Below, piece by piece: positions 46,781 through 56,809 of a stretch of 64,000 bases of DNA (position 1 is the stretch's first letter; each line of letters begins with the position of its first letter). The position numbers were made by a program, and so were the translations under genes. The stretch covers positions 2,914,001 through 2,978,000 of the forward strand of contig NZ_CP090207.1 of the NCBI RefSeq assembly GCF_021397715.1. Direction: 5' to 3'. The notes below the pieces were generated by a model. That model searched no databases, was not told the DNA's origin, and worked only from the letters and a program-made list of their open reading frames with translations. The stretch comes from Pantoea agglomerans (lineage in GTDB: Bacteria; Pseudomonadota; Gammaproteobacteria; Enterobacterales; Enterobacteriaceae).

Positions 46781-47782
46781 TTACGCCTGCAACTGATGTA
46801 CCACGACCCACATCGGACCCTGTCCGACCGCATAGCGTCCCAGCGGCTGTAACAGTCCCTGTGGTTCAGTGATGCGATAGACCTCAATGTGATGGGATTT
46901 CTGCCCCGCCGCCACCAGATACTGTCCGCTGTGATCGATATTAAAGCCGCGCGGCTGGGTTTCAGTTGGCTGGAAACCTTGCAGCGTCAGCTGTCCGCCA
47001 TCTTCACTGACGCTGAACACCGCCAGCGTGCTGCTGGTGCGGTCACAGGCGTAGAGGAAACGGCCATCCGGCGTCAGATGAATATCTGCGGCCCAGCGGG
47101 TTCCGCTGAAATCAGCCGGCATCATGTCCAGCGTCTGTACGCTCTCAACTTCGCCATCTTCATTATCTAACGCCCAGACGTCGACCGTGCTGTCGAGTTC
47201 ATTGACGCAATAGGCGTAGTGACCGTTCGGATGGAACTGCATGTGGCGCGGACCGGCACCGTCGACGGTGGTGACCTGCGCCTGCGGGCGTGGCGTCAGC
47301 TGGCCGTCGTCACCCAGCGCAAACAGGCAGATGCGATCCTGTTTCAGCGCCGGTACGTAGAGTGTCTGGTTAGCCAGGTCGATATTGGCCGAGTGGCACC
47401 CTTCCAGTCCGTGAATCACCTGCAGCGGTGCCTGTGGCACGCCATCCTCGCCAATCGGGCTGACGCTGACGCAGGCGTCATTATAGGAGCCGCAGAACAG
47501 GAACTTACCGTTGCGATCGGTAGAGATATGGGTCGGGCTGCCCGGCAGCGGTGCCTGTCCGGCTTCCGTCAGGGTGCCGTCAGCGGCGATGCGGAACGCC
47601 AGCACGCGAAAATTGGGGCGCACGCCGACATAGAGAAATTCGCGGTTCGGACTCACCACCATGGGCTGAACCTGGCCAGCGACATCGGTCACCTGAAGCA
47701 GCGTCAGCGCACCCTCTTCATTCATCTGCCAGACGTGGATCTGCTGGCTCTCGGGACTGGCGGTGTAGACAACTTGTTTCAT
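46781..47782 (-). CDS. pgl: 6-phosphogluconolactonase
   Basis: 333 residues from ATG 47782, preceded by AAAAAGGAG; the frame upstream to 47854 is rejected. Seven-bladed propeller of the YbhE type: [54 protein letters not shown], and [23 protein letters not shown]. It hydrolyses 6-phosphogluconolactone in the pentose phosphate pathway. Divergent from ybhA, as in E. coli. Confidence 0.94.
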   Translation of the reverse strand: MKQVVYTASPESQQIHVWQMNEEGALTLLQVTDVAGQVQPMVVSPNREFLYVGVRPNFRVLAFRIAADGTLTEAGQAPLPGSPTHISTDRNGKFLFCGSYNDACVSVSPIGEDGVPQAPLQVIHGLEGCHSANIDLANQTLYVPALKQDRICLFALGDDGQLTPRPQAQVTTVDGAGPRHMQFHPNGHYAYCVNELDSTVDVWALDNEDGEVESVQTLDMMPADFSGTRWAADIHLTPDGRFLYACDRTSSTLAVFSVSEDGGQLTLQGFQPTETQPRGFNIDHSGQYLVAAGQKSHHIEVYRITEPQGLLQPLGRYAVGQGPMWVVVHQLQA

Positions 47783-47933
47783 GCATTCTCCTTTTTGGCT
47801 GCCTGATGATGATCTGTGAGTCACTGTAGCGCGTTTTTGCCATGCTGGAATCATTTGTGCCCGGTTTTTTGTCTCGCGACCGCGGTCAGGTGTAGACTTG
47901 AGGCTTCGCTACGCTACCCGAACGGAAGGATTA

Positions 47934-48752
47934 ATGAGCTACCGTGTAATTGCCCTCGACCTCGATGGCACGCTATTAACACCCGCCAAAACCATTCTGC
48001 CGCAGTCTGTCGAGGCGCTGAAAAAAGCGCGCGAGGCGGGCATTCACGTCGCTATCGTGACCGGACGCCACCACTGCGCCATTCACCCTTTTTATCAGGC
48101 GTTGGAGCTCGATACGCCAGCCATCTGCTGTAACGGTACCTATCTGTATGACTATCAGGCGAAAAAGGTGCTGGCCGCCGATCCGCTCGACACCCAGCTG
48201 GCGCTGCAGGTGATTGAGATGCTGGATCAGCAGCGGATTCACGGCCTGCTGTATGTCGATGATGCGATGCTCTATCAGACGCCGACCGGTCACGTTACCC
48301 GCACACTCAACTGGGCTGAATCGCTGCCGCCGCACCAGCGCCCGGTGTTCCGGCAGGTACCCGATCTGGCGCAGGCCGCGCGTGAAGCGGATTCCATCTG
48401 GAAATTTGCGCTGTCACATCCCAACATTCCCGAACTGCAGCAGTTTGCCAGCAAAGTCGAGGCGGAACTGGGTCTGGCCTGCGAATGGTCGTGGCACGAT
48501 CAGGTCGATATCGCCAAAGGCGGCAACAGCAAAGGCAAGCGACTGGCGCAGTGGGTGGAATCGCTGGGGCTGAGCATGTCCGATGTGATCGCCTTCGGTG
48601 ATAACTATAACGATCTCAGTATGCTGGAAACCGCCGGTCTGGGCGTGGTGATGGGCAATGCTGATGAAGCGATCAAAGCGCGGGCGAAAAAAGTGATCGG
48701 CACTAACCTCGAGCCCGGTATCGCCGAAACCCTCTATCAGTACGTGTTGTAA
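47934..48752 (+). CDS. ybhA: Pyridoxal phosphatase / HAD-family phosphatase YbhA
   Basis: 272 residues from ATG 47934 with GGAAGGA upstream, the E. coli length. HAD motifs: DLDGTLLTP near residues 8-16, VTGRHH (about 42-47), KGNSKGKRL with the motif III Lys, and FGDNYNDLSML motif IV. E. coli YbhA dephosphorylates pyridoxal phosphate and sugar phosphates. The stop abuts the leftover 3' end of modC (48753), showing that ybhA and modC were convergent neighbours before the insertion. Confidence 0.93.
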   Translation: MSYRVIALDLDGTLLTPAKTILPQSVEALKKAREAGIHVAIVTGRHHCAIHPFYQALELDTPAICCNGTYLYDYQAKKVLAADPLDTQLALQVIEMLDQQRIHGLLYVDDAMLYQTPTGHVTRTLNWAESLPPHQRPVFRQVPDLAQAAREADSIWKFALSHPNIPELQQFASKVEAELGLACEWSWHDQVDIAKGGNSKGKRLAQWVESLGLSMSDVIAFGDNYNDLSMLETAGLGVVMGNADEAIKARAKKVIGTNLEPGIAETLYQYVL

Positions 48753-48847
48753 TCAGGGCGTCACCGGGACGCTTTGTAGCCGGGCATAGAGCCATTGATC
48801 GGGCCGAATGCCCAGCTTATCCGGCGCCCACGGCGTAATGCGCGCCC
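48753..48847 (-). pseudogene. Displaced 3' end of modC
   Basis: 95 nt matching 50241-50335 with nine mismatches; on the minus strand it encodes [20 protein letters not shown], the ModC C-terminus (there [20 protein letters not shown]). The match stops abruptly at 48848. It is in the place where the native modC stop should be, against the ybhA stop codon. Confidence 0.9.
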
Positions 48848-49240
48848 GGCATTGACCCGATGAAAAAGGGTCTGTTTCATTTAATGCGTTGAGAAGCAAA
48901 AAGCAAATTTTAACGCAGGGATAAAACAATAGATAACGCAACATGACTCTGAGGAGGGTCTGTATACATTCAAGCCCTTATTAATCTTTTATTAAATAAG
49001 CCCTGCATTTTATTATTCACTCTTAACCTTTAAACACCTGACATTGATATAAAGCAATGTGACATAAATAGTCATTAAAGCTGACACCAGTATTGATGAC
49101 GGAAAAATATCAAAAAACAGTGCCGCCATAAGAAAGATATAAAGCTATTTGATATCAGGCCGCCCACCACTTTCAATTAAAAAACGCTAAAGCTTATTTT
49201 TCACCTGCCGATAACCCTTATTTATCTGTAGGTATGGGAT
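48848..49240. other. AT-rich noncoding part of the modC insertion
   Basis: No gene seen. Composition is much more AT-rich than the flanking chromosome, with many stops in all frames. The promoter of the lipoprotein gene must lie at the right end, but no clear pair of hexamers stands out. Confidence 0.5.
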
Positions 49241-49786
49241 ATGTTTAAAAATAGATTCAACAAGGCTCTGCTTTTATTATCATTGATGCTCACGGGTTGT
49301 ACATCGTTACAGGTTGGTCATTTAACCCGCTACGCCAGTGATGTGCATTATTATTCTTTCATTGATGGCTCAATCGTTGCTCCCTACGCGCCTAAAGTTT
49401 ATCCCATGAAAGTGCCGGACGACCTCTCCTTTGTGCAATTTGTCGTTGACCTGGGCTACGACTATGTTGCGCTTCCCTTTATCTATACAGATAGTCGAAT
49501 CACGGAAAACACCGCACCTTTTTTTGAATTTCTGGCCTGGTCTAAACAACCCTTTATTCAGCGTCAGGAAACAAAGCAAAAGGTCATTGGTGGACGTTAC
49601 AATGATATTCTGGAATACGGTGAAGAGAATGATCTGAAAACACAAGAGCCAGTGTTTTTAGTCGTGCGTCATTTTGGATATTTCGCCCGTGATGCCGTAT
49701 TTGCACTGACCGTACCTGAAGTCGAAAATCTTTTATCAGAAGTATACAGTGTTAAATACTGCAAAGAACATGGATTGAAGTTATAG
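49241..49786 (+). CDS. Predicted lipoprotein, possibly YceK/YidQ-like
   Basis: 181 residues. The N-terminal signal ends in LMLTGC, a lipobox with the modified Cys at about residue 20; the next residue is Thr, so outer-membrane sorting is expected. After it come GHLTRYASDVHYYSFIDG, SFVQFVVDLGYDYVALPFIYTD and NDILEYGEENDLK. The DLGYDYVALPF segment is reminiscent of the YceK/YidQ (DUF1375) lipoproteins, but the match is weak. It is the only gene inside the modC insertion, with no enzyme or transfer gene beside it. The ATG at 49241 lacks a strong ribosome-binding site (TAGGTATGGGAT precedes it). Confidence 0.65.
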   Translation: MFKNRFNKALLLLSLMLTGCTSLQVGHLTRYASDVHYYSFIDGSIVAPYAPKVYPMKVPDDLSFVQFVVDLGYDYVALPFIYTDSRITENTAPFFEFLAWSKQPFIQRQETKQKVIGGRYNDILEYGEENDLKTQEPVFLVVRHFGYFARDAVFALTVPEVENLLSEVYSVKYCKEHGLKL

Positions 49787-50240
49787 ACGATTCCGGGACA
49801 TATAGCGCTATTGACCACGCTGCTCTGCCACCCGAATCAAACGCTTCTTTGATTGATGCATAGTGATGTCATCCAGGCCACCAAACAGAAGCACGGTGAA
49901 AGCCATTTTATAGGGCGTTGCCCTGAACCACAGAAAGTTTTGCAGAATCCCTCTGGTAACGGTTCGGGGCCACCAAAAGGTTTCACATTTTAATTTGGTT
50001 TAAACGTCTGGTCGGTATCACCCTTCCTGACAGGGAATTGAATATCAATACTCATCAGATTATTAATGTCGGCTTTCCACTTCTTCTCTTCACGACAACC
50101 AGAGAAGAAAGCAAGAACCCACGCTCTCTGTTCAGAGGTGTCAGAACCCTACTCAATAAAACATCCGAAGCAAGTCAGAAAAACAGAGACCCATTAAATA
50201 ATTTCATTAAAAAATAACGAATTATCAGTACATTTAGTCA
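49787..50240. other. Noncoding right part of the modC insertion
   Basis: 454 nt without a supported gene, repeat or hairpin terminator. AT-rich towards the modC boundary. No integrase or IS end recognised. Confidence 0.5.
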
Positions 50241-50335
50241 TCAGGGCGTCACCGAAACGCTTTTTATCTGGGCATAGAGCCACTGATCTGGCCGAATGCC
50301 CAGCTCATCCCGCGCCCACGGCGTAATGCGCGCCC
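50241..50335 (-). repeat. Right copy of the modC 3'-end repeat
   Basis: 95 nt aligned without gaps to 48753-48847 with nine mismatches, at an offset of 1488 bp, in direct orientation. Confidence 0.9.
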
Positions 50336-51299
50336 AGAGTTCACTGATGCCGATGCGCAGCTTCACCTCCACCTGATCGCCGACCTCTACCAGCTCCACC
50401 ACCTGTGCCGGCAGGATATTGCGGATGGAAGTATTGTGCGGCGGCTGCAGCGCCAGCGAGACATCGGCCGAGGCGATACGAATCCGCAGAGGCGTTTTCA
50501 GCGGCTGATGGATGCGGCTGACCCAGATATGCTGATCACCCAGCGACAGGGCGGTCATCGGATAGTCAGGATGCTGCTCCAGCACCTGTACCCGCAACAC
50601 GCTGCTCAGCTCGCTGACTGGCAGCCACGGTCGCATCGCGCTGCTGCTCCAGACCCGCTCCAGCGGGCCAAACGCTTTCACGCTACCGTTATCCAGCACC
50701 AGCACGTTATCCGCCAGATGCAGGATCTCTTCCAGGCTGTGCGACACGTAGAGCATCGGGATCTCCACCTGCTTCTCCAGTTTTTGCAGATAAGGCATCA
50801 GCTCGCGTTTACGCGGCACATCCAGCGACGCCAGCGGCTCATCCAGCAGCAACATATCCGGCGCGGTCAGTAACGCCCGGCCAATCGCCACCCGCTGCTT
50901 TTCACCGCCCGACAGCGACAGCGGAAAGCGCGACAGCAATGGCTCCAGACCCAGCAGGGAGACCAGCGAGTCGAACTGCGCTTTCATCGCCGGGGCCATG
51001 CCATATTGCAGATTGCCGCGCACCCGATAGTGTGGAAACAGCCGCGCATCCTGAAACACATAGCCAATCCGGCGCTTTTCCGGCGGCAGCGAAATCTGCT
51101 GTTCTGCATCAAACAGCACCCGATCGCGCAACTCTATCCGGCCATGCTGTGGCTGCGTCAGCCCGCTGATGGCGTTGATTAACGAGGTTTTACCGGCACC
51201 CGACACGCCGAAAATGGCGGTGATGCCCTTAGCAGGGATTTGCAGGTCAATCGTCAGCCGATGATCGCCCTGCTGCTGGATAAAATTCAGTGACAGCAT
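50241..51299 (-). CDS. modC: Molybdate ABC transporter ATPase
   Basis: 352 residues, the E. coli length. Walker [11 protein letters not shown] (about 35-44), signature [15 protein letters not shown], Walker [13 protein letters not shown]-loop VSHSLEEIL, then a C-terminal TOBE/molybdate-binding domain (about 290-352). Drives molybdate import with ModA and ModB. Starts in the modB stop (shared base). The last 32 codons are duplicated at 48753-48847, so the end of this copy may have arrived with the insertion. Confidence 0.95.
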   Translation of the reverse strand: MLSLNFIQQQGDHRLTIDLQIPAKGITAIFGVSGAGKTSLINAISGLTQPQHGRIELRDRVLFDAEQQISLPPEKRRIGYVFQDARLFPHYRVRGNLQYGMAPAMKAQFDSLVSLLGLEPLLSRFPLSLSGGEKQRVAIGRALLTAPDMLLLDEPLASLDVPRKRELMPYLQKLEKQVEIPMLYVSHSLEEILHLADNVLVLDNGSVKAFGPLERVWSSSAMRPWLPVSELSSVLRVQVLEQHPDYPMTALSLGDQHIWVSRIHQPLKTPLRIRIASADVSLALQPPHNTSIRNILPAQVVELVEVGDQVEVKLRIGISELWARITPWARDELGIRPDQWLYAQIKSVSVTP

Positions 51300-51988
51300 C
51301 AGTTCCCCATCCGCTTACGGCCCAGTCGCGCCAGCCATTCTGACGCCAGTAACGACGCCAGTGCCAGCACGATGGCAATCACACACAGCCGCGCGGCGGC
51401 GCCTTCTGCGCCTGGCGTTTCAATCAGGCTGTACATCGCCAGCGGTATGGTGCGCGTCTCGCCGGGAATATTAGAGACAAAAGTAATGGTGGCACCGAAC
51501 TCCCCCAGCGATCGCGCAAAGGCCAGCACCGTGCCGACGATAACGCCTGGCAGAGTCAGCGGCAGCGTGATAGTAAAGAATACCCGCCAGCGTCCGGCAC
51601 CCAGGGTGCGTGCGGCCTGCTCCAGCCGGATATCGACCGCTTCCAGCGCCAGGCGAATGGCGCGTACCATCAGCGGAAACGCAATCACCGCCGACGCCAG
51701 CGCTGCGCCGCGCCAGCTAAAGGCAAAACTGAAGCCGAACCAGTCATAGAGTTTTTCACCGATGATGCCGCGTCGTCCCAGGCCGATCAGCAGCAGATAG
51801 CCGACCACCACCGGCGGCAGCACCAGCGGCAGATGAATCAGGCTGTCGAGCAGCGCTTTACCGGGAAAACGGCAGCGCACCAGAATCCACGCCATCAGGA
51901 TGCCGAACGGCAGGCTGCCCAGCACGGCAATGCCAGAGACTTTCAGGCTGAGCACTACCGCCTGCCATTCGGGATCGCTGAGTATCAT
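51299..51988 (-). CDS. modB: Molybdate ABC transporter permease
   Basis: 229 residues (E. coli 229) with five spans. The permease EAA loop is visible as [26 protein letters not shown] (about 131-156), which docks on ModC. Overlaps modA by 4 nt and modC by 1 nt. Confidence 0.95.
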   Translation of the reverse strand: MILSDPEWQAVVLSLKVSGIAVLGSLPFGILMAWILVRCRFPGKALLDSLIHLPLVLPPVVVGYLLLIGLGRRGIIGEKLYDWFGFSFAFSWRGAALASAVIAFPLMVRAIRLALEAVDIRLEQAARTLGAGRWRVFFTITLPLTLPGVIVGTVLAFARSLGEFGATITFVSNIPGETRTIPLAMYSLIETPGAEGAAARLCVIAIVLALASLLASEWLARLGRKRMGN

Positions 51989-52758
51989 TTCGTTGGTGTG
52001 AATCCGTAATGTTTAAACACGACCGCTGCTTGCGGTCCTTTCAGGTAGTGATAAAAAGCGTTAACGGCGGCATTGTCGCGATCTTTAACGATCGCCATCG
52101 GATATTCTACCGGTTTGTGACTGGAGGCCGGGAATCGTCCCACTACCTGCACTTTCGCACTGGCGACTGCATCGGAACCGTACACAATGCCATAGGGTGT
52201 CTCATTACGCTCAACCAGCGCCAGTGCGGCCCGCACATTATTTGCCGGTGCCAGCACCGGTTCAACCGTTTGCCAGGCACCGAGCTTCTGTAGCGCCTCT
52301 TTGGCGTAAATACCGGCCGGAACATGGTCGGGATCGCCTACCGCCAGACGCTCTCCGTGCAGCAGCGTTTTCCAGTCGGTCTGCTGATTCAGCTCAACCT
52401 TCTTCGCCGCCGCGCCGCGCGGTGCCACCAGCACCAGATCGTTGCCCAGCAGCGTGTAACGGCTGCCGGTGTTAACGCTCTTTTTCGCCACCGCATCATC
52501 CATCCACTGCTGATCGGCGGAGATAAACAGGTCAGCTGGCGCGCCCTGCTCTATCTGGCGCGCCAGCGTCGAGGAGGAGGCGAACGATGAGACCACCGTG
52601 ACGCCGGTCTGCTGTTGATAGTCATGGGCGATATCCTGCAGGGCGTTGGTCAGCGAGGCGGCAGCAAAGACGGTCACTTTTTCCGCCGCCAGCGCCTGGC
52701 CCGTCAGTGAAACGGTCACCAGTGCGGCGATTCCCCAGCGGTACTGTAGTAAAGACAT
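51985..52758 (-). CDS. modA: Periplasmic molybdate-binding protein
   Basis: 257 residues (E. coli 257). Signal peptide to about residue 24 (LTGQALA-AEKVTVFAAASL). The oxyanion-binding segments FAAASLTNAL, SFASSSTLARQIEQGAPADLF and the late NVRAALALVERNETPYGIVYGSDA are typical of ModA. First gene of modABC behind a ModE site. Confidence 0.95.
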   Translation of the reverse strand: MSLLQYRWGIAALVTVSLTGQALAAEKVTVFAAASLTNALQDIAHDYQQQTGVTVVSSFASSSTLARQIEQGAPADLFISADQQWMDDAVAKKSVNTGSRYTLLGNDLVLVAPRGAAAKKVELNQQTDWKTLLHGERLAVGDPDHVPAGIYAKEALQKLGAWQTVEPVLAPANNVRAALALVERNETPYGIVYGSDAVASAKVQVVGRFPASSHKPVEYPMAIVKDRDNAAVNAFYHYLKGPQAAVVFKHYGFTPTK

Positions 52759-52775
52759 GATCTTCTCCGGTTATT

Positions 52776-52799
52776 CGTTGTGTAACGGATAATACAACG
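52776..52799. promoter_or_regulatory. ModE operator upstream of modA
   Basis: A 24-nt palindromic site beginning CGTTGTGTA and ending TAATACAACG has the same length and arms as the E. coli modA operator (CGTTATAT...ACATAACG). It lies 18 nt upstream of the modA ATG. Molybdate-bound ModE would block transcription. Confidence 0.8.
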
Positions 52800-52913
52800 C
52801 CCGTTCCGGCAGTGTTATTAATTTATCGGCAGTTTTAGCAGAAGGATGAGTGGAAGTGGAGGTAGCGGTAGCAGAAAGCAGCACGCCCGCACAAAGGCGG
52901 GCGTGACAGGCAA

Positions 52914-53069
52914 TTAATTGTGCGAACGGGCTGAAGATTTTTCGCGATGACCAAATTTTGAGATGACGTTAAACACTTCACCCAGGCCATAGATCATACC
53001 TAACATCAGCGCCATGACGACAGGGACCATAAGCACAGCTATGGCGAGGCTTTTAAGTAATTCCAGCAT
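52914..53069 (-). CDS. acrZ: Multidrug efflux pump accessory small protein AcrZ
   Basis: 51 residues from ATG 53069; the longer frame to 53156 is rejected because [20 protein letters not shown] matches the E. coli AcrZ start almost exactly ([20 protein letters not shown]) and YGLGEVFN follows. One long transmembrane helix. AcrZ binds AcrB in the AcrAB-TolC pump and changes its substrate preference. It lies between modA and modE as in E. coli. Confidence 0.93.
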   Translation of the reverse strand: MLELLKSLAIAVLMVPVVMALMLGMIYGLGEVFNVISKFGHREKSSARSHN

Positions 53070-53208
53070 GGAGCGTCTCACTCTGCGAACAAAAAAGTGA
53101 TTGTAACGGGTCAGCAAAATTTTGCGCAGCCCTTTTCGTGCTTTTACTTTGGTCACGAAACGCCGCTATCATCGCGCAGATACGCCTTAACCCTTTGCCG
53201 GAGTCGCT

Positions 53209-53991
53209 ATGCAAGCCGAACTTTCCCTCCATATTCGTTTACAGCAAAAACTGTTTGCCGATCCGCGCCGCATCGAACTGCTGAAACGCGTGCAGCAAAC
53301 CGGTTCAATCAGTCAGGGCGCAAAGCTGGCGGGCATCAGTTACAAAAGTGCCTGGGATGCGATCAATGAGATGAACCAGCTGGCGGATGAGACGCTGGTG
53401 GCACGCGCCACCGGCGGCAAAGGCGGTGGCGGCGCTACCCTGACGCGCTACGGTGAACGGCTGATTCAGCTGTTTCAGCTGATGGAGCAGATCCAGCAAA
53501 AAGCGTTTGACGCCCTGCAACAGGATGCGCTGCCGCTCGACAGTCTGCTGGCCGCCATTGCGCGCTTCTCACTGCAAACCAGCGCCCGGAATCAGCTGTT
53601 TGGCACCGTGATCAGCAACGATGCGCAGTCGGTGGTGCAGCATCTCAGGATTTTACTGGCTGACGGCGTCACCGAACTCCGGGTGGCGCTGACCCAGCGC
53701 AGTGCCGATCGCCTGCAGCTGGCTGCCGGCAAAGAGGTGCTGCTGTTGATTAAGGCGCCCTGGATTCGGGTCAGCCGCCAGGCCGGCGACGGCGACAATC
53801 AGCTGGCGGCGACCGTCAGCGCCATAGAGCCTGGCGAACAGTTCAGTGAGCTGCTGATGCAGCTTGCCAGCGGAGAAACCCTGTGCGCGACGCTGAGCAA
53901 TGTTGCGTTGCAGCAGCAGAACCTGCAGCCTGGCGACCCGGTCATCGCCCATTTTGACGCGGAACACGCTATCGTCGCCACCCTGGTATGA
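53209..53991 (+). CDS. modE: Molybdate-responsive transcriptional regulator
   Basis: 260 residues (E. coli 262). An N-terminal winged helix (RIELLKRVQQTGSISQGAKLAGISYKSAWDAINEMN, about 24-60; GGGGATLTRYGERLI) is followed by two MOP/TOBE-like molybdate-binding repeats (about 125-190 and 195-260, SARNQLFGTVI...; DNQLAATVSAIEPGEQ). It represses modABC when loaded with molybdate. Divergent from acrZ and modABC; modF follows 76 nt later. Confidence 0.95.
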   Translation: MQAELSLHIRLQQKLFADPRRIELLKRVQQTGSISQGAKLAGISYKSAWDAINEMNQLADETLVARATGGKGGGGATLTRYGERLIQLFQLMEQIQQKAFDALQQDALPLDSLLAAIARFSLQTSARNQLFGTVISNDAQSVVQHLRILLADGVTELRVALTQRSADRLQLAAGKEVLLLIKAPWIRVSRQAGDGDNQLAATVSAIEPGEQFSELLMQLASGETLCATLSNVALQQQNLQPGDPVIAHFDAEHAIVATLV

Positions 53992-54067
53992 TTTTCCCCG
54001 GCTGATTTGACTTCATCGCATCCAGTGGTTACAACACAGTAACACGATGCAAAAAATGGAACAGATC

Positions 54068-55540
54068 ATGGCTTCATTGCAGATTTCGCAAGGCACGTTT
54101 CGTCTTAGCGATACCCGGGTTTTGACCCTGAATGAGGTTCAGCTTCAGCGTGGCGAGAGCTGGGCCTTTGTCGGTGCCAACGGCAGCGGCAAGTCATCAC
54201 TGGCGCGCGTCCTCTCTGGCGAGTTGTCGCCGCTGGCGGGCTCGGTCAGCAGTGATTTCCAGCGTCCGACGCGACTGTCGCTGGAGCAGTTGCAAAAGCT
54301 GGTCGCCGATGAGTGGCAGCGCAACAACACCGACCTGCTCAGTGAAGGTGAAGAGGATACCGGCCTGACCGTGGCTGAGGTGATCCAGGCGGAAATGCAG
54401 CAGCCGGAACGCTGTACACAGCTGGCCCGCCAGTTTGGCATCGAGCAGTTACTGACGCGCCGCTTCAAATATCTCTCCACCGGCGAAACCCGCAAGACGC
54501 TGCTCTGCCAGGCGCTGATGCAGCAGCCGGATCTGTTAATTCTGGATGAGCCGTTTGACGGGCTGGATGTGGCGTCACGCGCCAGCCTGACCGGGACCTT
54601 ACGCAGCCTGCAGCATCCCGACTTTACTCTGGTGCTGGTGCTCAACCGCTTTGATGATATTCCCGAGTACATACAGCAGATTGGAGTACTGGCGGAGTGT
54701 ACCCTCACCCATATCGGCCCGCGCCAGACCATTTTAGCCGAAGCGCTGGTGGCGCAGCTGGCGCACAGTGAACAACTGCTGGGGATGGCGCTGCCGGAAG
54801 CAGATGCGCCGGATCAGCTGCCGTCGCTGGCGGATGATGCGCCGCGCGTGATTCTGCGCAACGGCGTGGTCTCTTATCACGATCGGCCGGTGATCGACGG
54901 GCTGAACTGGCAGGTCAATGCCGGTGAGCACTGGCAGATTATCGGCCCCAACGGCGCCGGTAAATCAACCCTGCTCAGCCTGGTGACCGGCGATCATCCC
55001 CAAGGCTACAGCAACGACCTGACCTTGTTTGGTCGCCGGCGCGGCAGTGGTGAAACCATCTGGGAGATCAAGCAGCATATTGGCTATGTCAGCAGCAGCC
55101 TGCATCTCGATTATCGCGTCAGCGTCAACGTGCTGACGGTGATCCTGTCAGGCTTTTTCGATTCGATTGGTCTTTATCAGGCCGCGTCAGACCGTCAGAA
55201 GGCGCTGGCCCGGCAATGGCTGGCGCTGCTCGGGATGAACAATGCGCTGGCGGATGCGCCCTTTCACAGCCTGTCGTGGGGACAACAGCGGCTGGTATTG
55301 ATTGCCCGCGCGCTGGTGAAGCATCCGACGCTGCTCATTCTGGATGAGCCGCTGCAGGGACTCGATCCGATCAACCGTCAGCTGGTACGGCGTTTTATCG
55401 ATGTGCTGATTGGCGAAGGTCGCACTCAGCTACTGTTTGTCTCACATCATGCCGAAGATGCGCCGCAGTGCATCACGCACCGTCTGAGTTTTGTTGCCGG
55501 TGACGGCGGCTATCACTACCCGCAGCAGCAGCTGAAATAA
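54068..55540 (+). CDS. modF: Tandem-ATPase ABC protein ModF
   Basis: 490 residues from ATG 54068, exactly the E. coli length; seven codons upstream to 54047 are open but dispensable. Two ABC domains: Walker A GANGSGKSSLAR (about 34-45) with YLSTGETRKTLL, and a second GPNGAGKSTLLS (about 296-307) with SLSWGQQRLVLIARAL. No membrane spans. Its role in molybdate transport or cofactor is unclear; it is conserved next to modE. Confidence 0.93.
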   Translation: MASLQISQGTFRLSDTRVLTLNEVQLQRGESWAFVGANGSGKSSLARVLSGELSPLAGSVSSDFQRPTRLSLEQLQKLVADEWQRNNTDLLSEGEEDTGLTVAEVIQAEMQQPERCTQLARQFGIEQLLTRRFKYLSTGETRKTLLCQALMQQPDLLILDEPFDGLDVASRASLTGTLRSLQHPDFTLVLVLNRFDDIPEYIQQIGVLAECTLTHIGPRQTILAEALVAQLAHSEQLLGMALPEADAPDQLPSLADDAPRVILRNGVVSYHDRPVIDGLNWQVNAGEHWQIIGPNGAGKSTLLSLVTGDHPQGYSNDLTLFGRRRGSGETIWEIKQHIGYVSSSLHLDYRVSVNVLTVILSGFFDSIGLYQAASDRQKALARQWLALLGMNNALADAPFHSLSWGQQRLVLIARALVKHPTLLILDEPLQGLDPINRQLVRRFIDVLIGEGRTQLLFVSHHAEDAPQCITHRLSFVAGDGGYHYPQQQLK

Positions 55541-55546
55541 ATCGGC

Positions 55547-55570
55547 CAGACGCCGGTCAGACGGCGTCTG
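55547..55570 (+). terminator. Hairpin after modF
   Basis: CAGACGCC (55547-55554) pairs with GGCGTCTG (55563-55570) around an 8-nt loop, 6 nt after the modF stop. No good T run follows. Confidence 0.45.
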
Positions 55571-55660
55571 CTTCACCCTCAGATGTAACCGCTACCACTT
55601 ACCCTGCGCTTTCCCGCCTGCAATTCCGTCACAATGCCACGAAATGAGAATATTCAGCTT

Positions 55661-55676
55661 GTGTAAACGATACCAT
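55661..55676 (+). promoter_or_regulatory. Gal repressor (GalR/GalS) operator
   Basis: GTGTAAACGATACCAT matches the E. coli external gal operator (GTGTAAACGATTCCAC) at 14 of 16 positions. A CRP-site-like stretch follows (TTGATCACGCTTTCG, from about 55687), as at the E. coli gal promoters. It lies about 90 nt before the galT ATG. Confidence 0.8.
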
Positions 55677-55765
55677 TTATCCAGACTTGATCACGCTTTC
55701 GGGCGCGCTGATGTGCTACTTTTTACCGATGCCTCTTTGGCTTTTGACGCTTACCAGGATTCAAC

Positions 55766-56809
55766 ATGGAAAAATTTAACCCGGTCGATCACCCGCATCG
55801 CCGTTACAATCCACTGATTGATCAATGGATTCTCGTTTCACCCCATCGGGCAAAACGTCCGTGGCAAGGCGCGCAGGAGACCCCGGCGGTCAATACCTTA
55901 CCGGCGCACGATCCCGATTGCTTCCTGTGTGCGGGCAATACCCGCATCACCGGTGACAAAAATCCTGACTATACCGGCACTTATGTCTTTACCAATGACT
56001 TTGCCGCACTGATGACCGACACGCCAGACGCGCCAGAGAGCGACGATCTGCTGATGCGCTGTGAAAGCGCGCGCGGCACCAGTCGGGTGATCTGCTTTTC
56101 GCCGGATCACAGCAAAACGCTGCCGGAGATGTCGTTAAGCGCGCTGGAGGAAGTCGTACGCACCTGGCAGGAACAGACCGCCGATCTCGGTCAGCACTAT
56201 CCGTGGGTGCAGGTGTTCGAAAACAAAGGCGCAGCGATGGGCTGCTCTAATCCTCATCCGCACGGCCAGATTTGGGCTAACAGCTTCCTGCCGAATGAAG
56301 CGCAGCGCGAAGACGATCATCAGCGCGCCTATTTTGCGAAGCATGGCTCACCGATGCTGGTCGATTATCTCGCCCGTGAACAGCAGGATGGCAGCCGCAC
56401 CGTGGTCGAGACCGATCACTGGCTGGCCGTGGTGCCGTGGTGGGCGGCGTGGCCGTTCGAAACCCTGCTGTTGCCGAAAGCACACGTTCAACGTCTGACC
56501 GATCTGAACGAGGCGCAACGCAGCGATCTGGCTAAAGCGATCAAGCTGTTGACCAGCCGCTACGACAACCTGTTCCAGTGCTCCTTCCCCTACTCGATGG
56601 GCTGGCACGGCGCACCGTTCAACGGTGAAGCCAACGATCACTGGCAGTTGCATGCTCACTTCTATCCGCCGCTGCTGCGTTCAGCAACGGTACGTAAATT
56701 TATGGTTGGCTATGAAATGCTGGCCGAAACCCAACGCGATTTAACGGCGGAACAGGCGGCGGAACGTCTGCGTTCTGTCAGCGACGTTCACTTCCGTGAG
56801 GCACAATAA
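55766..56809 (+). CDS. galT: Galactose-1-phosphate uridylyltransferase
   Basis: 347 residues (E. coli 348). Zinc-ligand and active-site features: [30 protein letters not shown] with the nucleophilic His in HPHGQ (about 164-168), and [23 protein letters not shown]. It exchanges UDP between glucose and galactose-1-phosphate. First gene of the operon here: galE, first in E. coli, is missing. The stop overlaps the galK ATG by one base. Confidence 0.95.
   Translation: MEKFNPVDHPHRRYNPLIDQWILVSPHRAKRPWQGAQETPAVNTLPAHDPDCFLCAGNTRITGDKNPDYTGTYVFTNDFAALMTDTPDAPESDDLLMRCESARGTSRVICFSPDHSKTLPEMSLSALEEVVRTWQEQTADLGQHYPWVQVFENKGAAMGCSNPHPHGQIWANSFLPNEAQREDDHQRAYFAKHGSPMLVDYLAREQQDGSRTVVETDHWLAVVPWWAAWPFETLLLPKAHVQRLTDLNEAQRSDLAKAIKLLTSRYDNLFQCSFPYSMGWHGAPFNGEANDHWQLHAHFYPPLLRSATVRKFMVGYEMLAETQRDLTAEQAAERLRSVSDVHFREAQ

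Noticed and set aside
48753..48944. 63-codon frame as a separate small gene
   Set aside because: Its last 32 codons are the displaced modC 3' end and the first part has no start signal; treated as a gene fragment.
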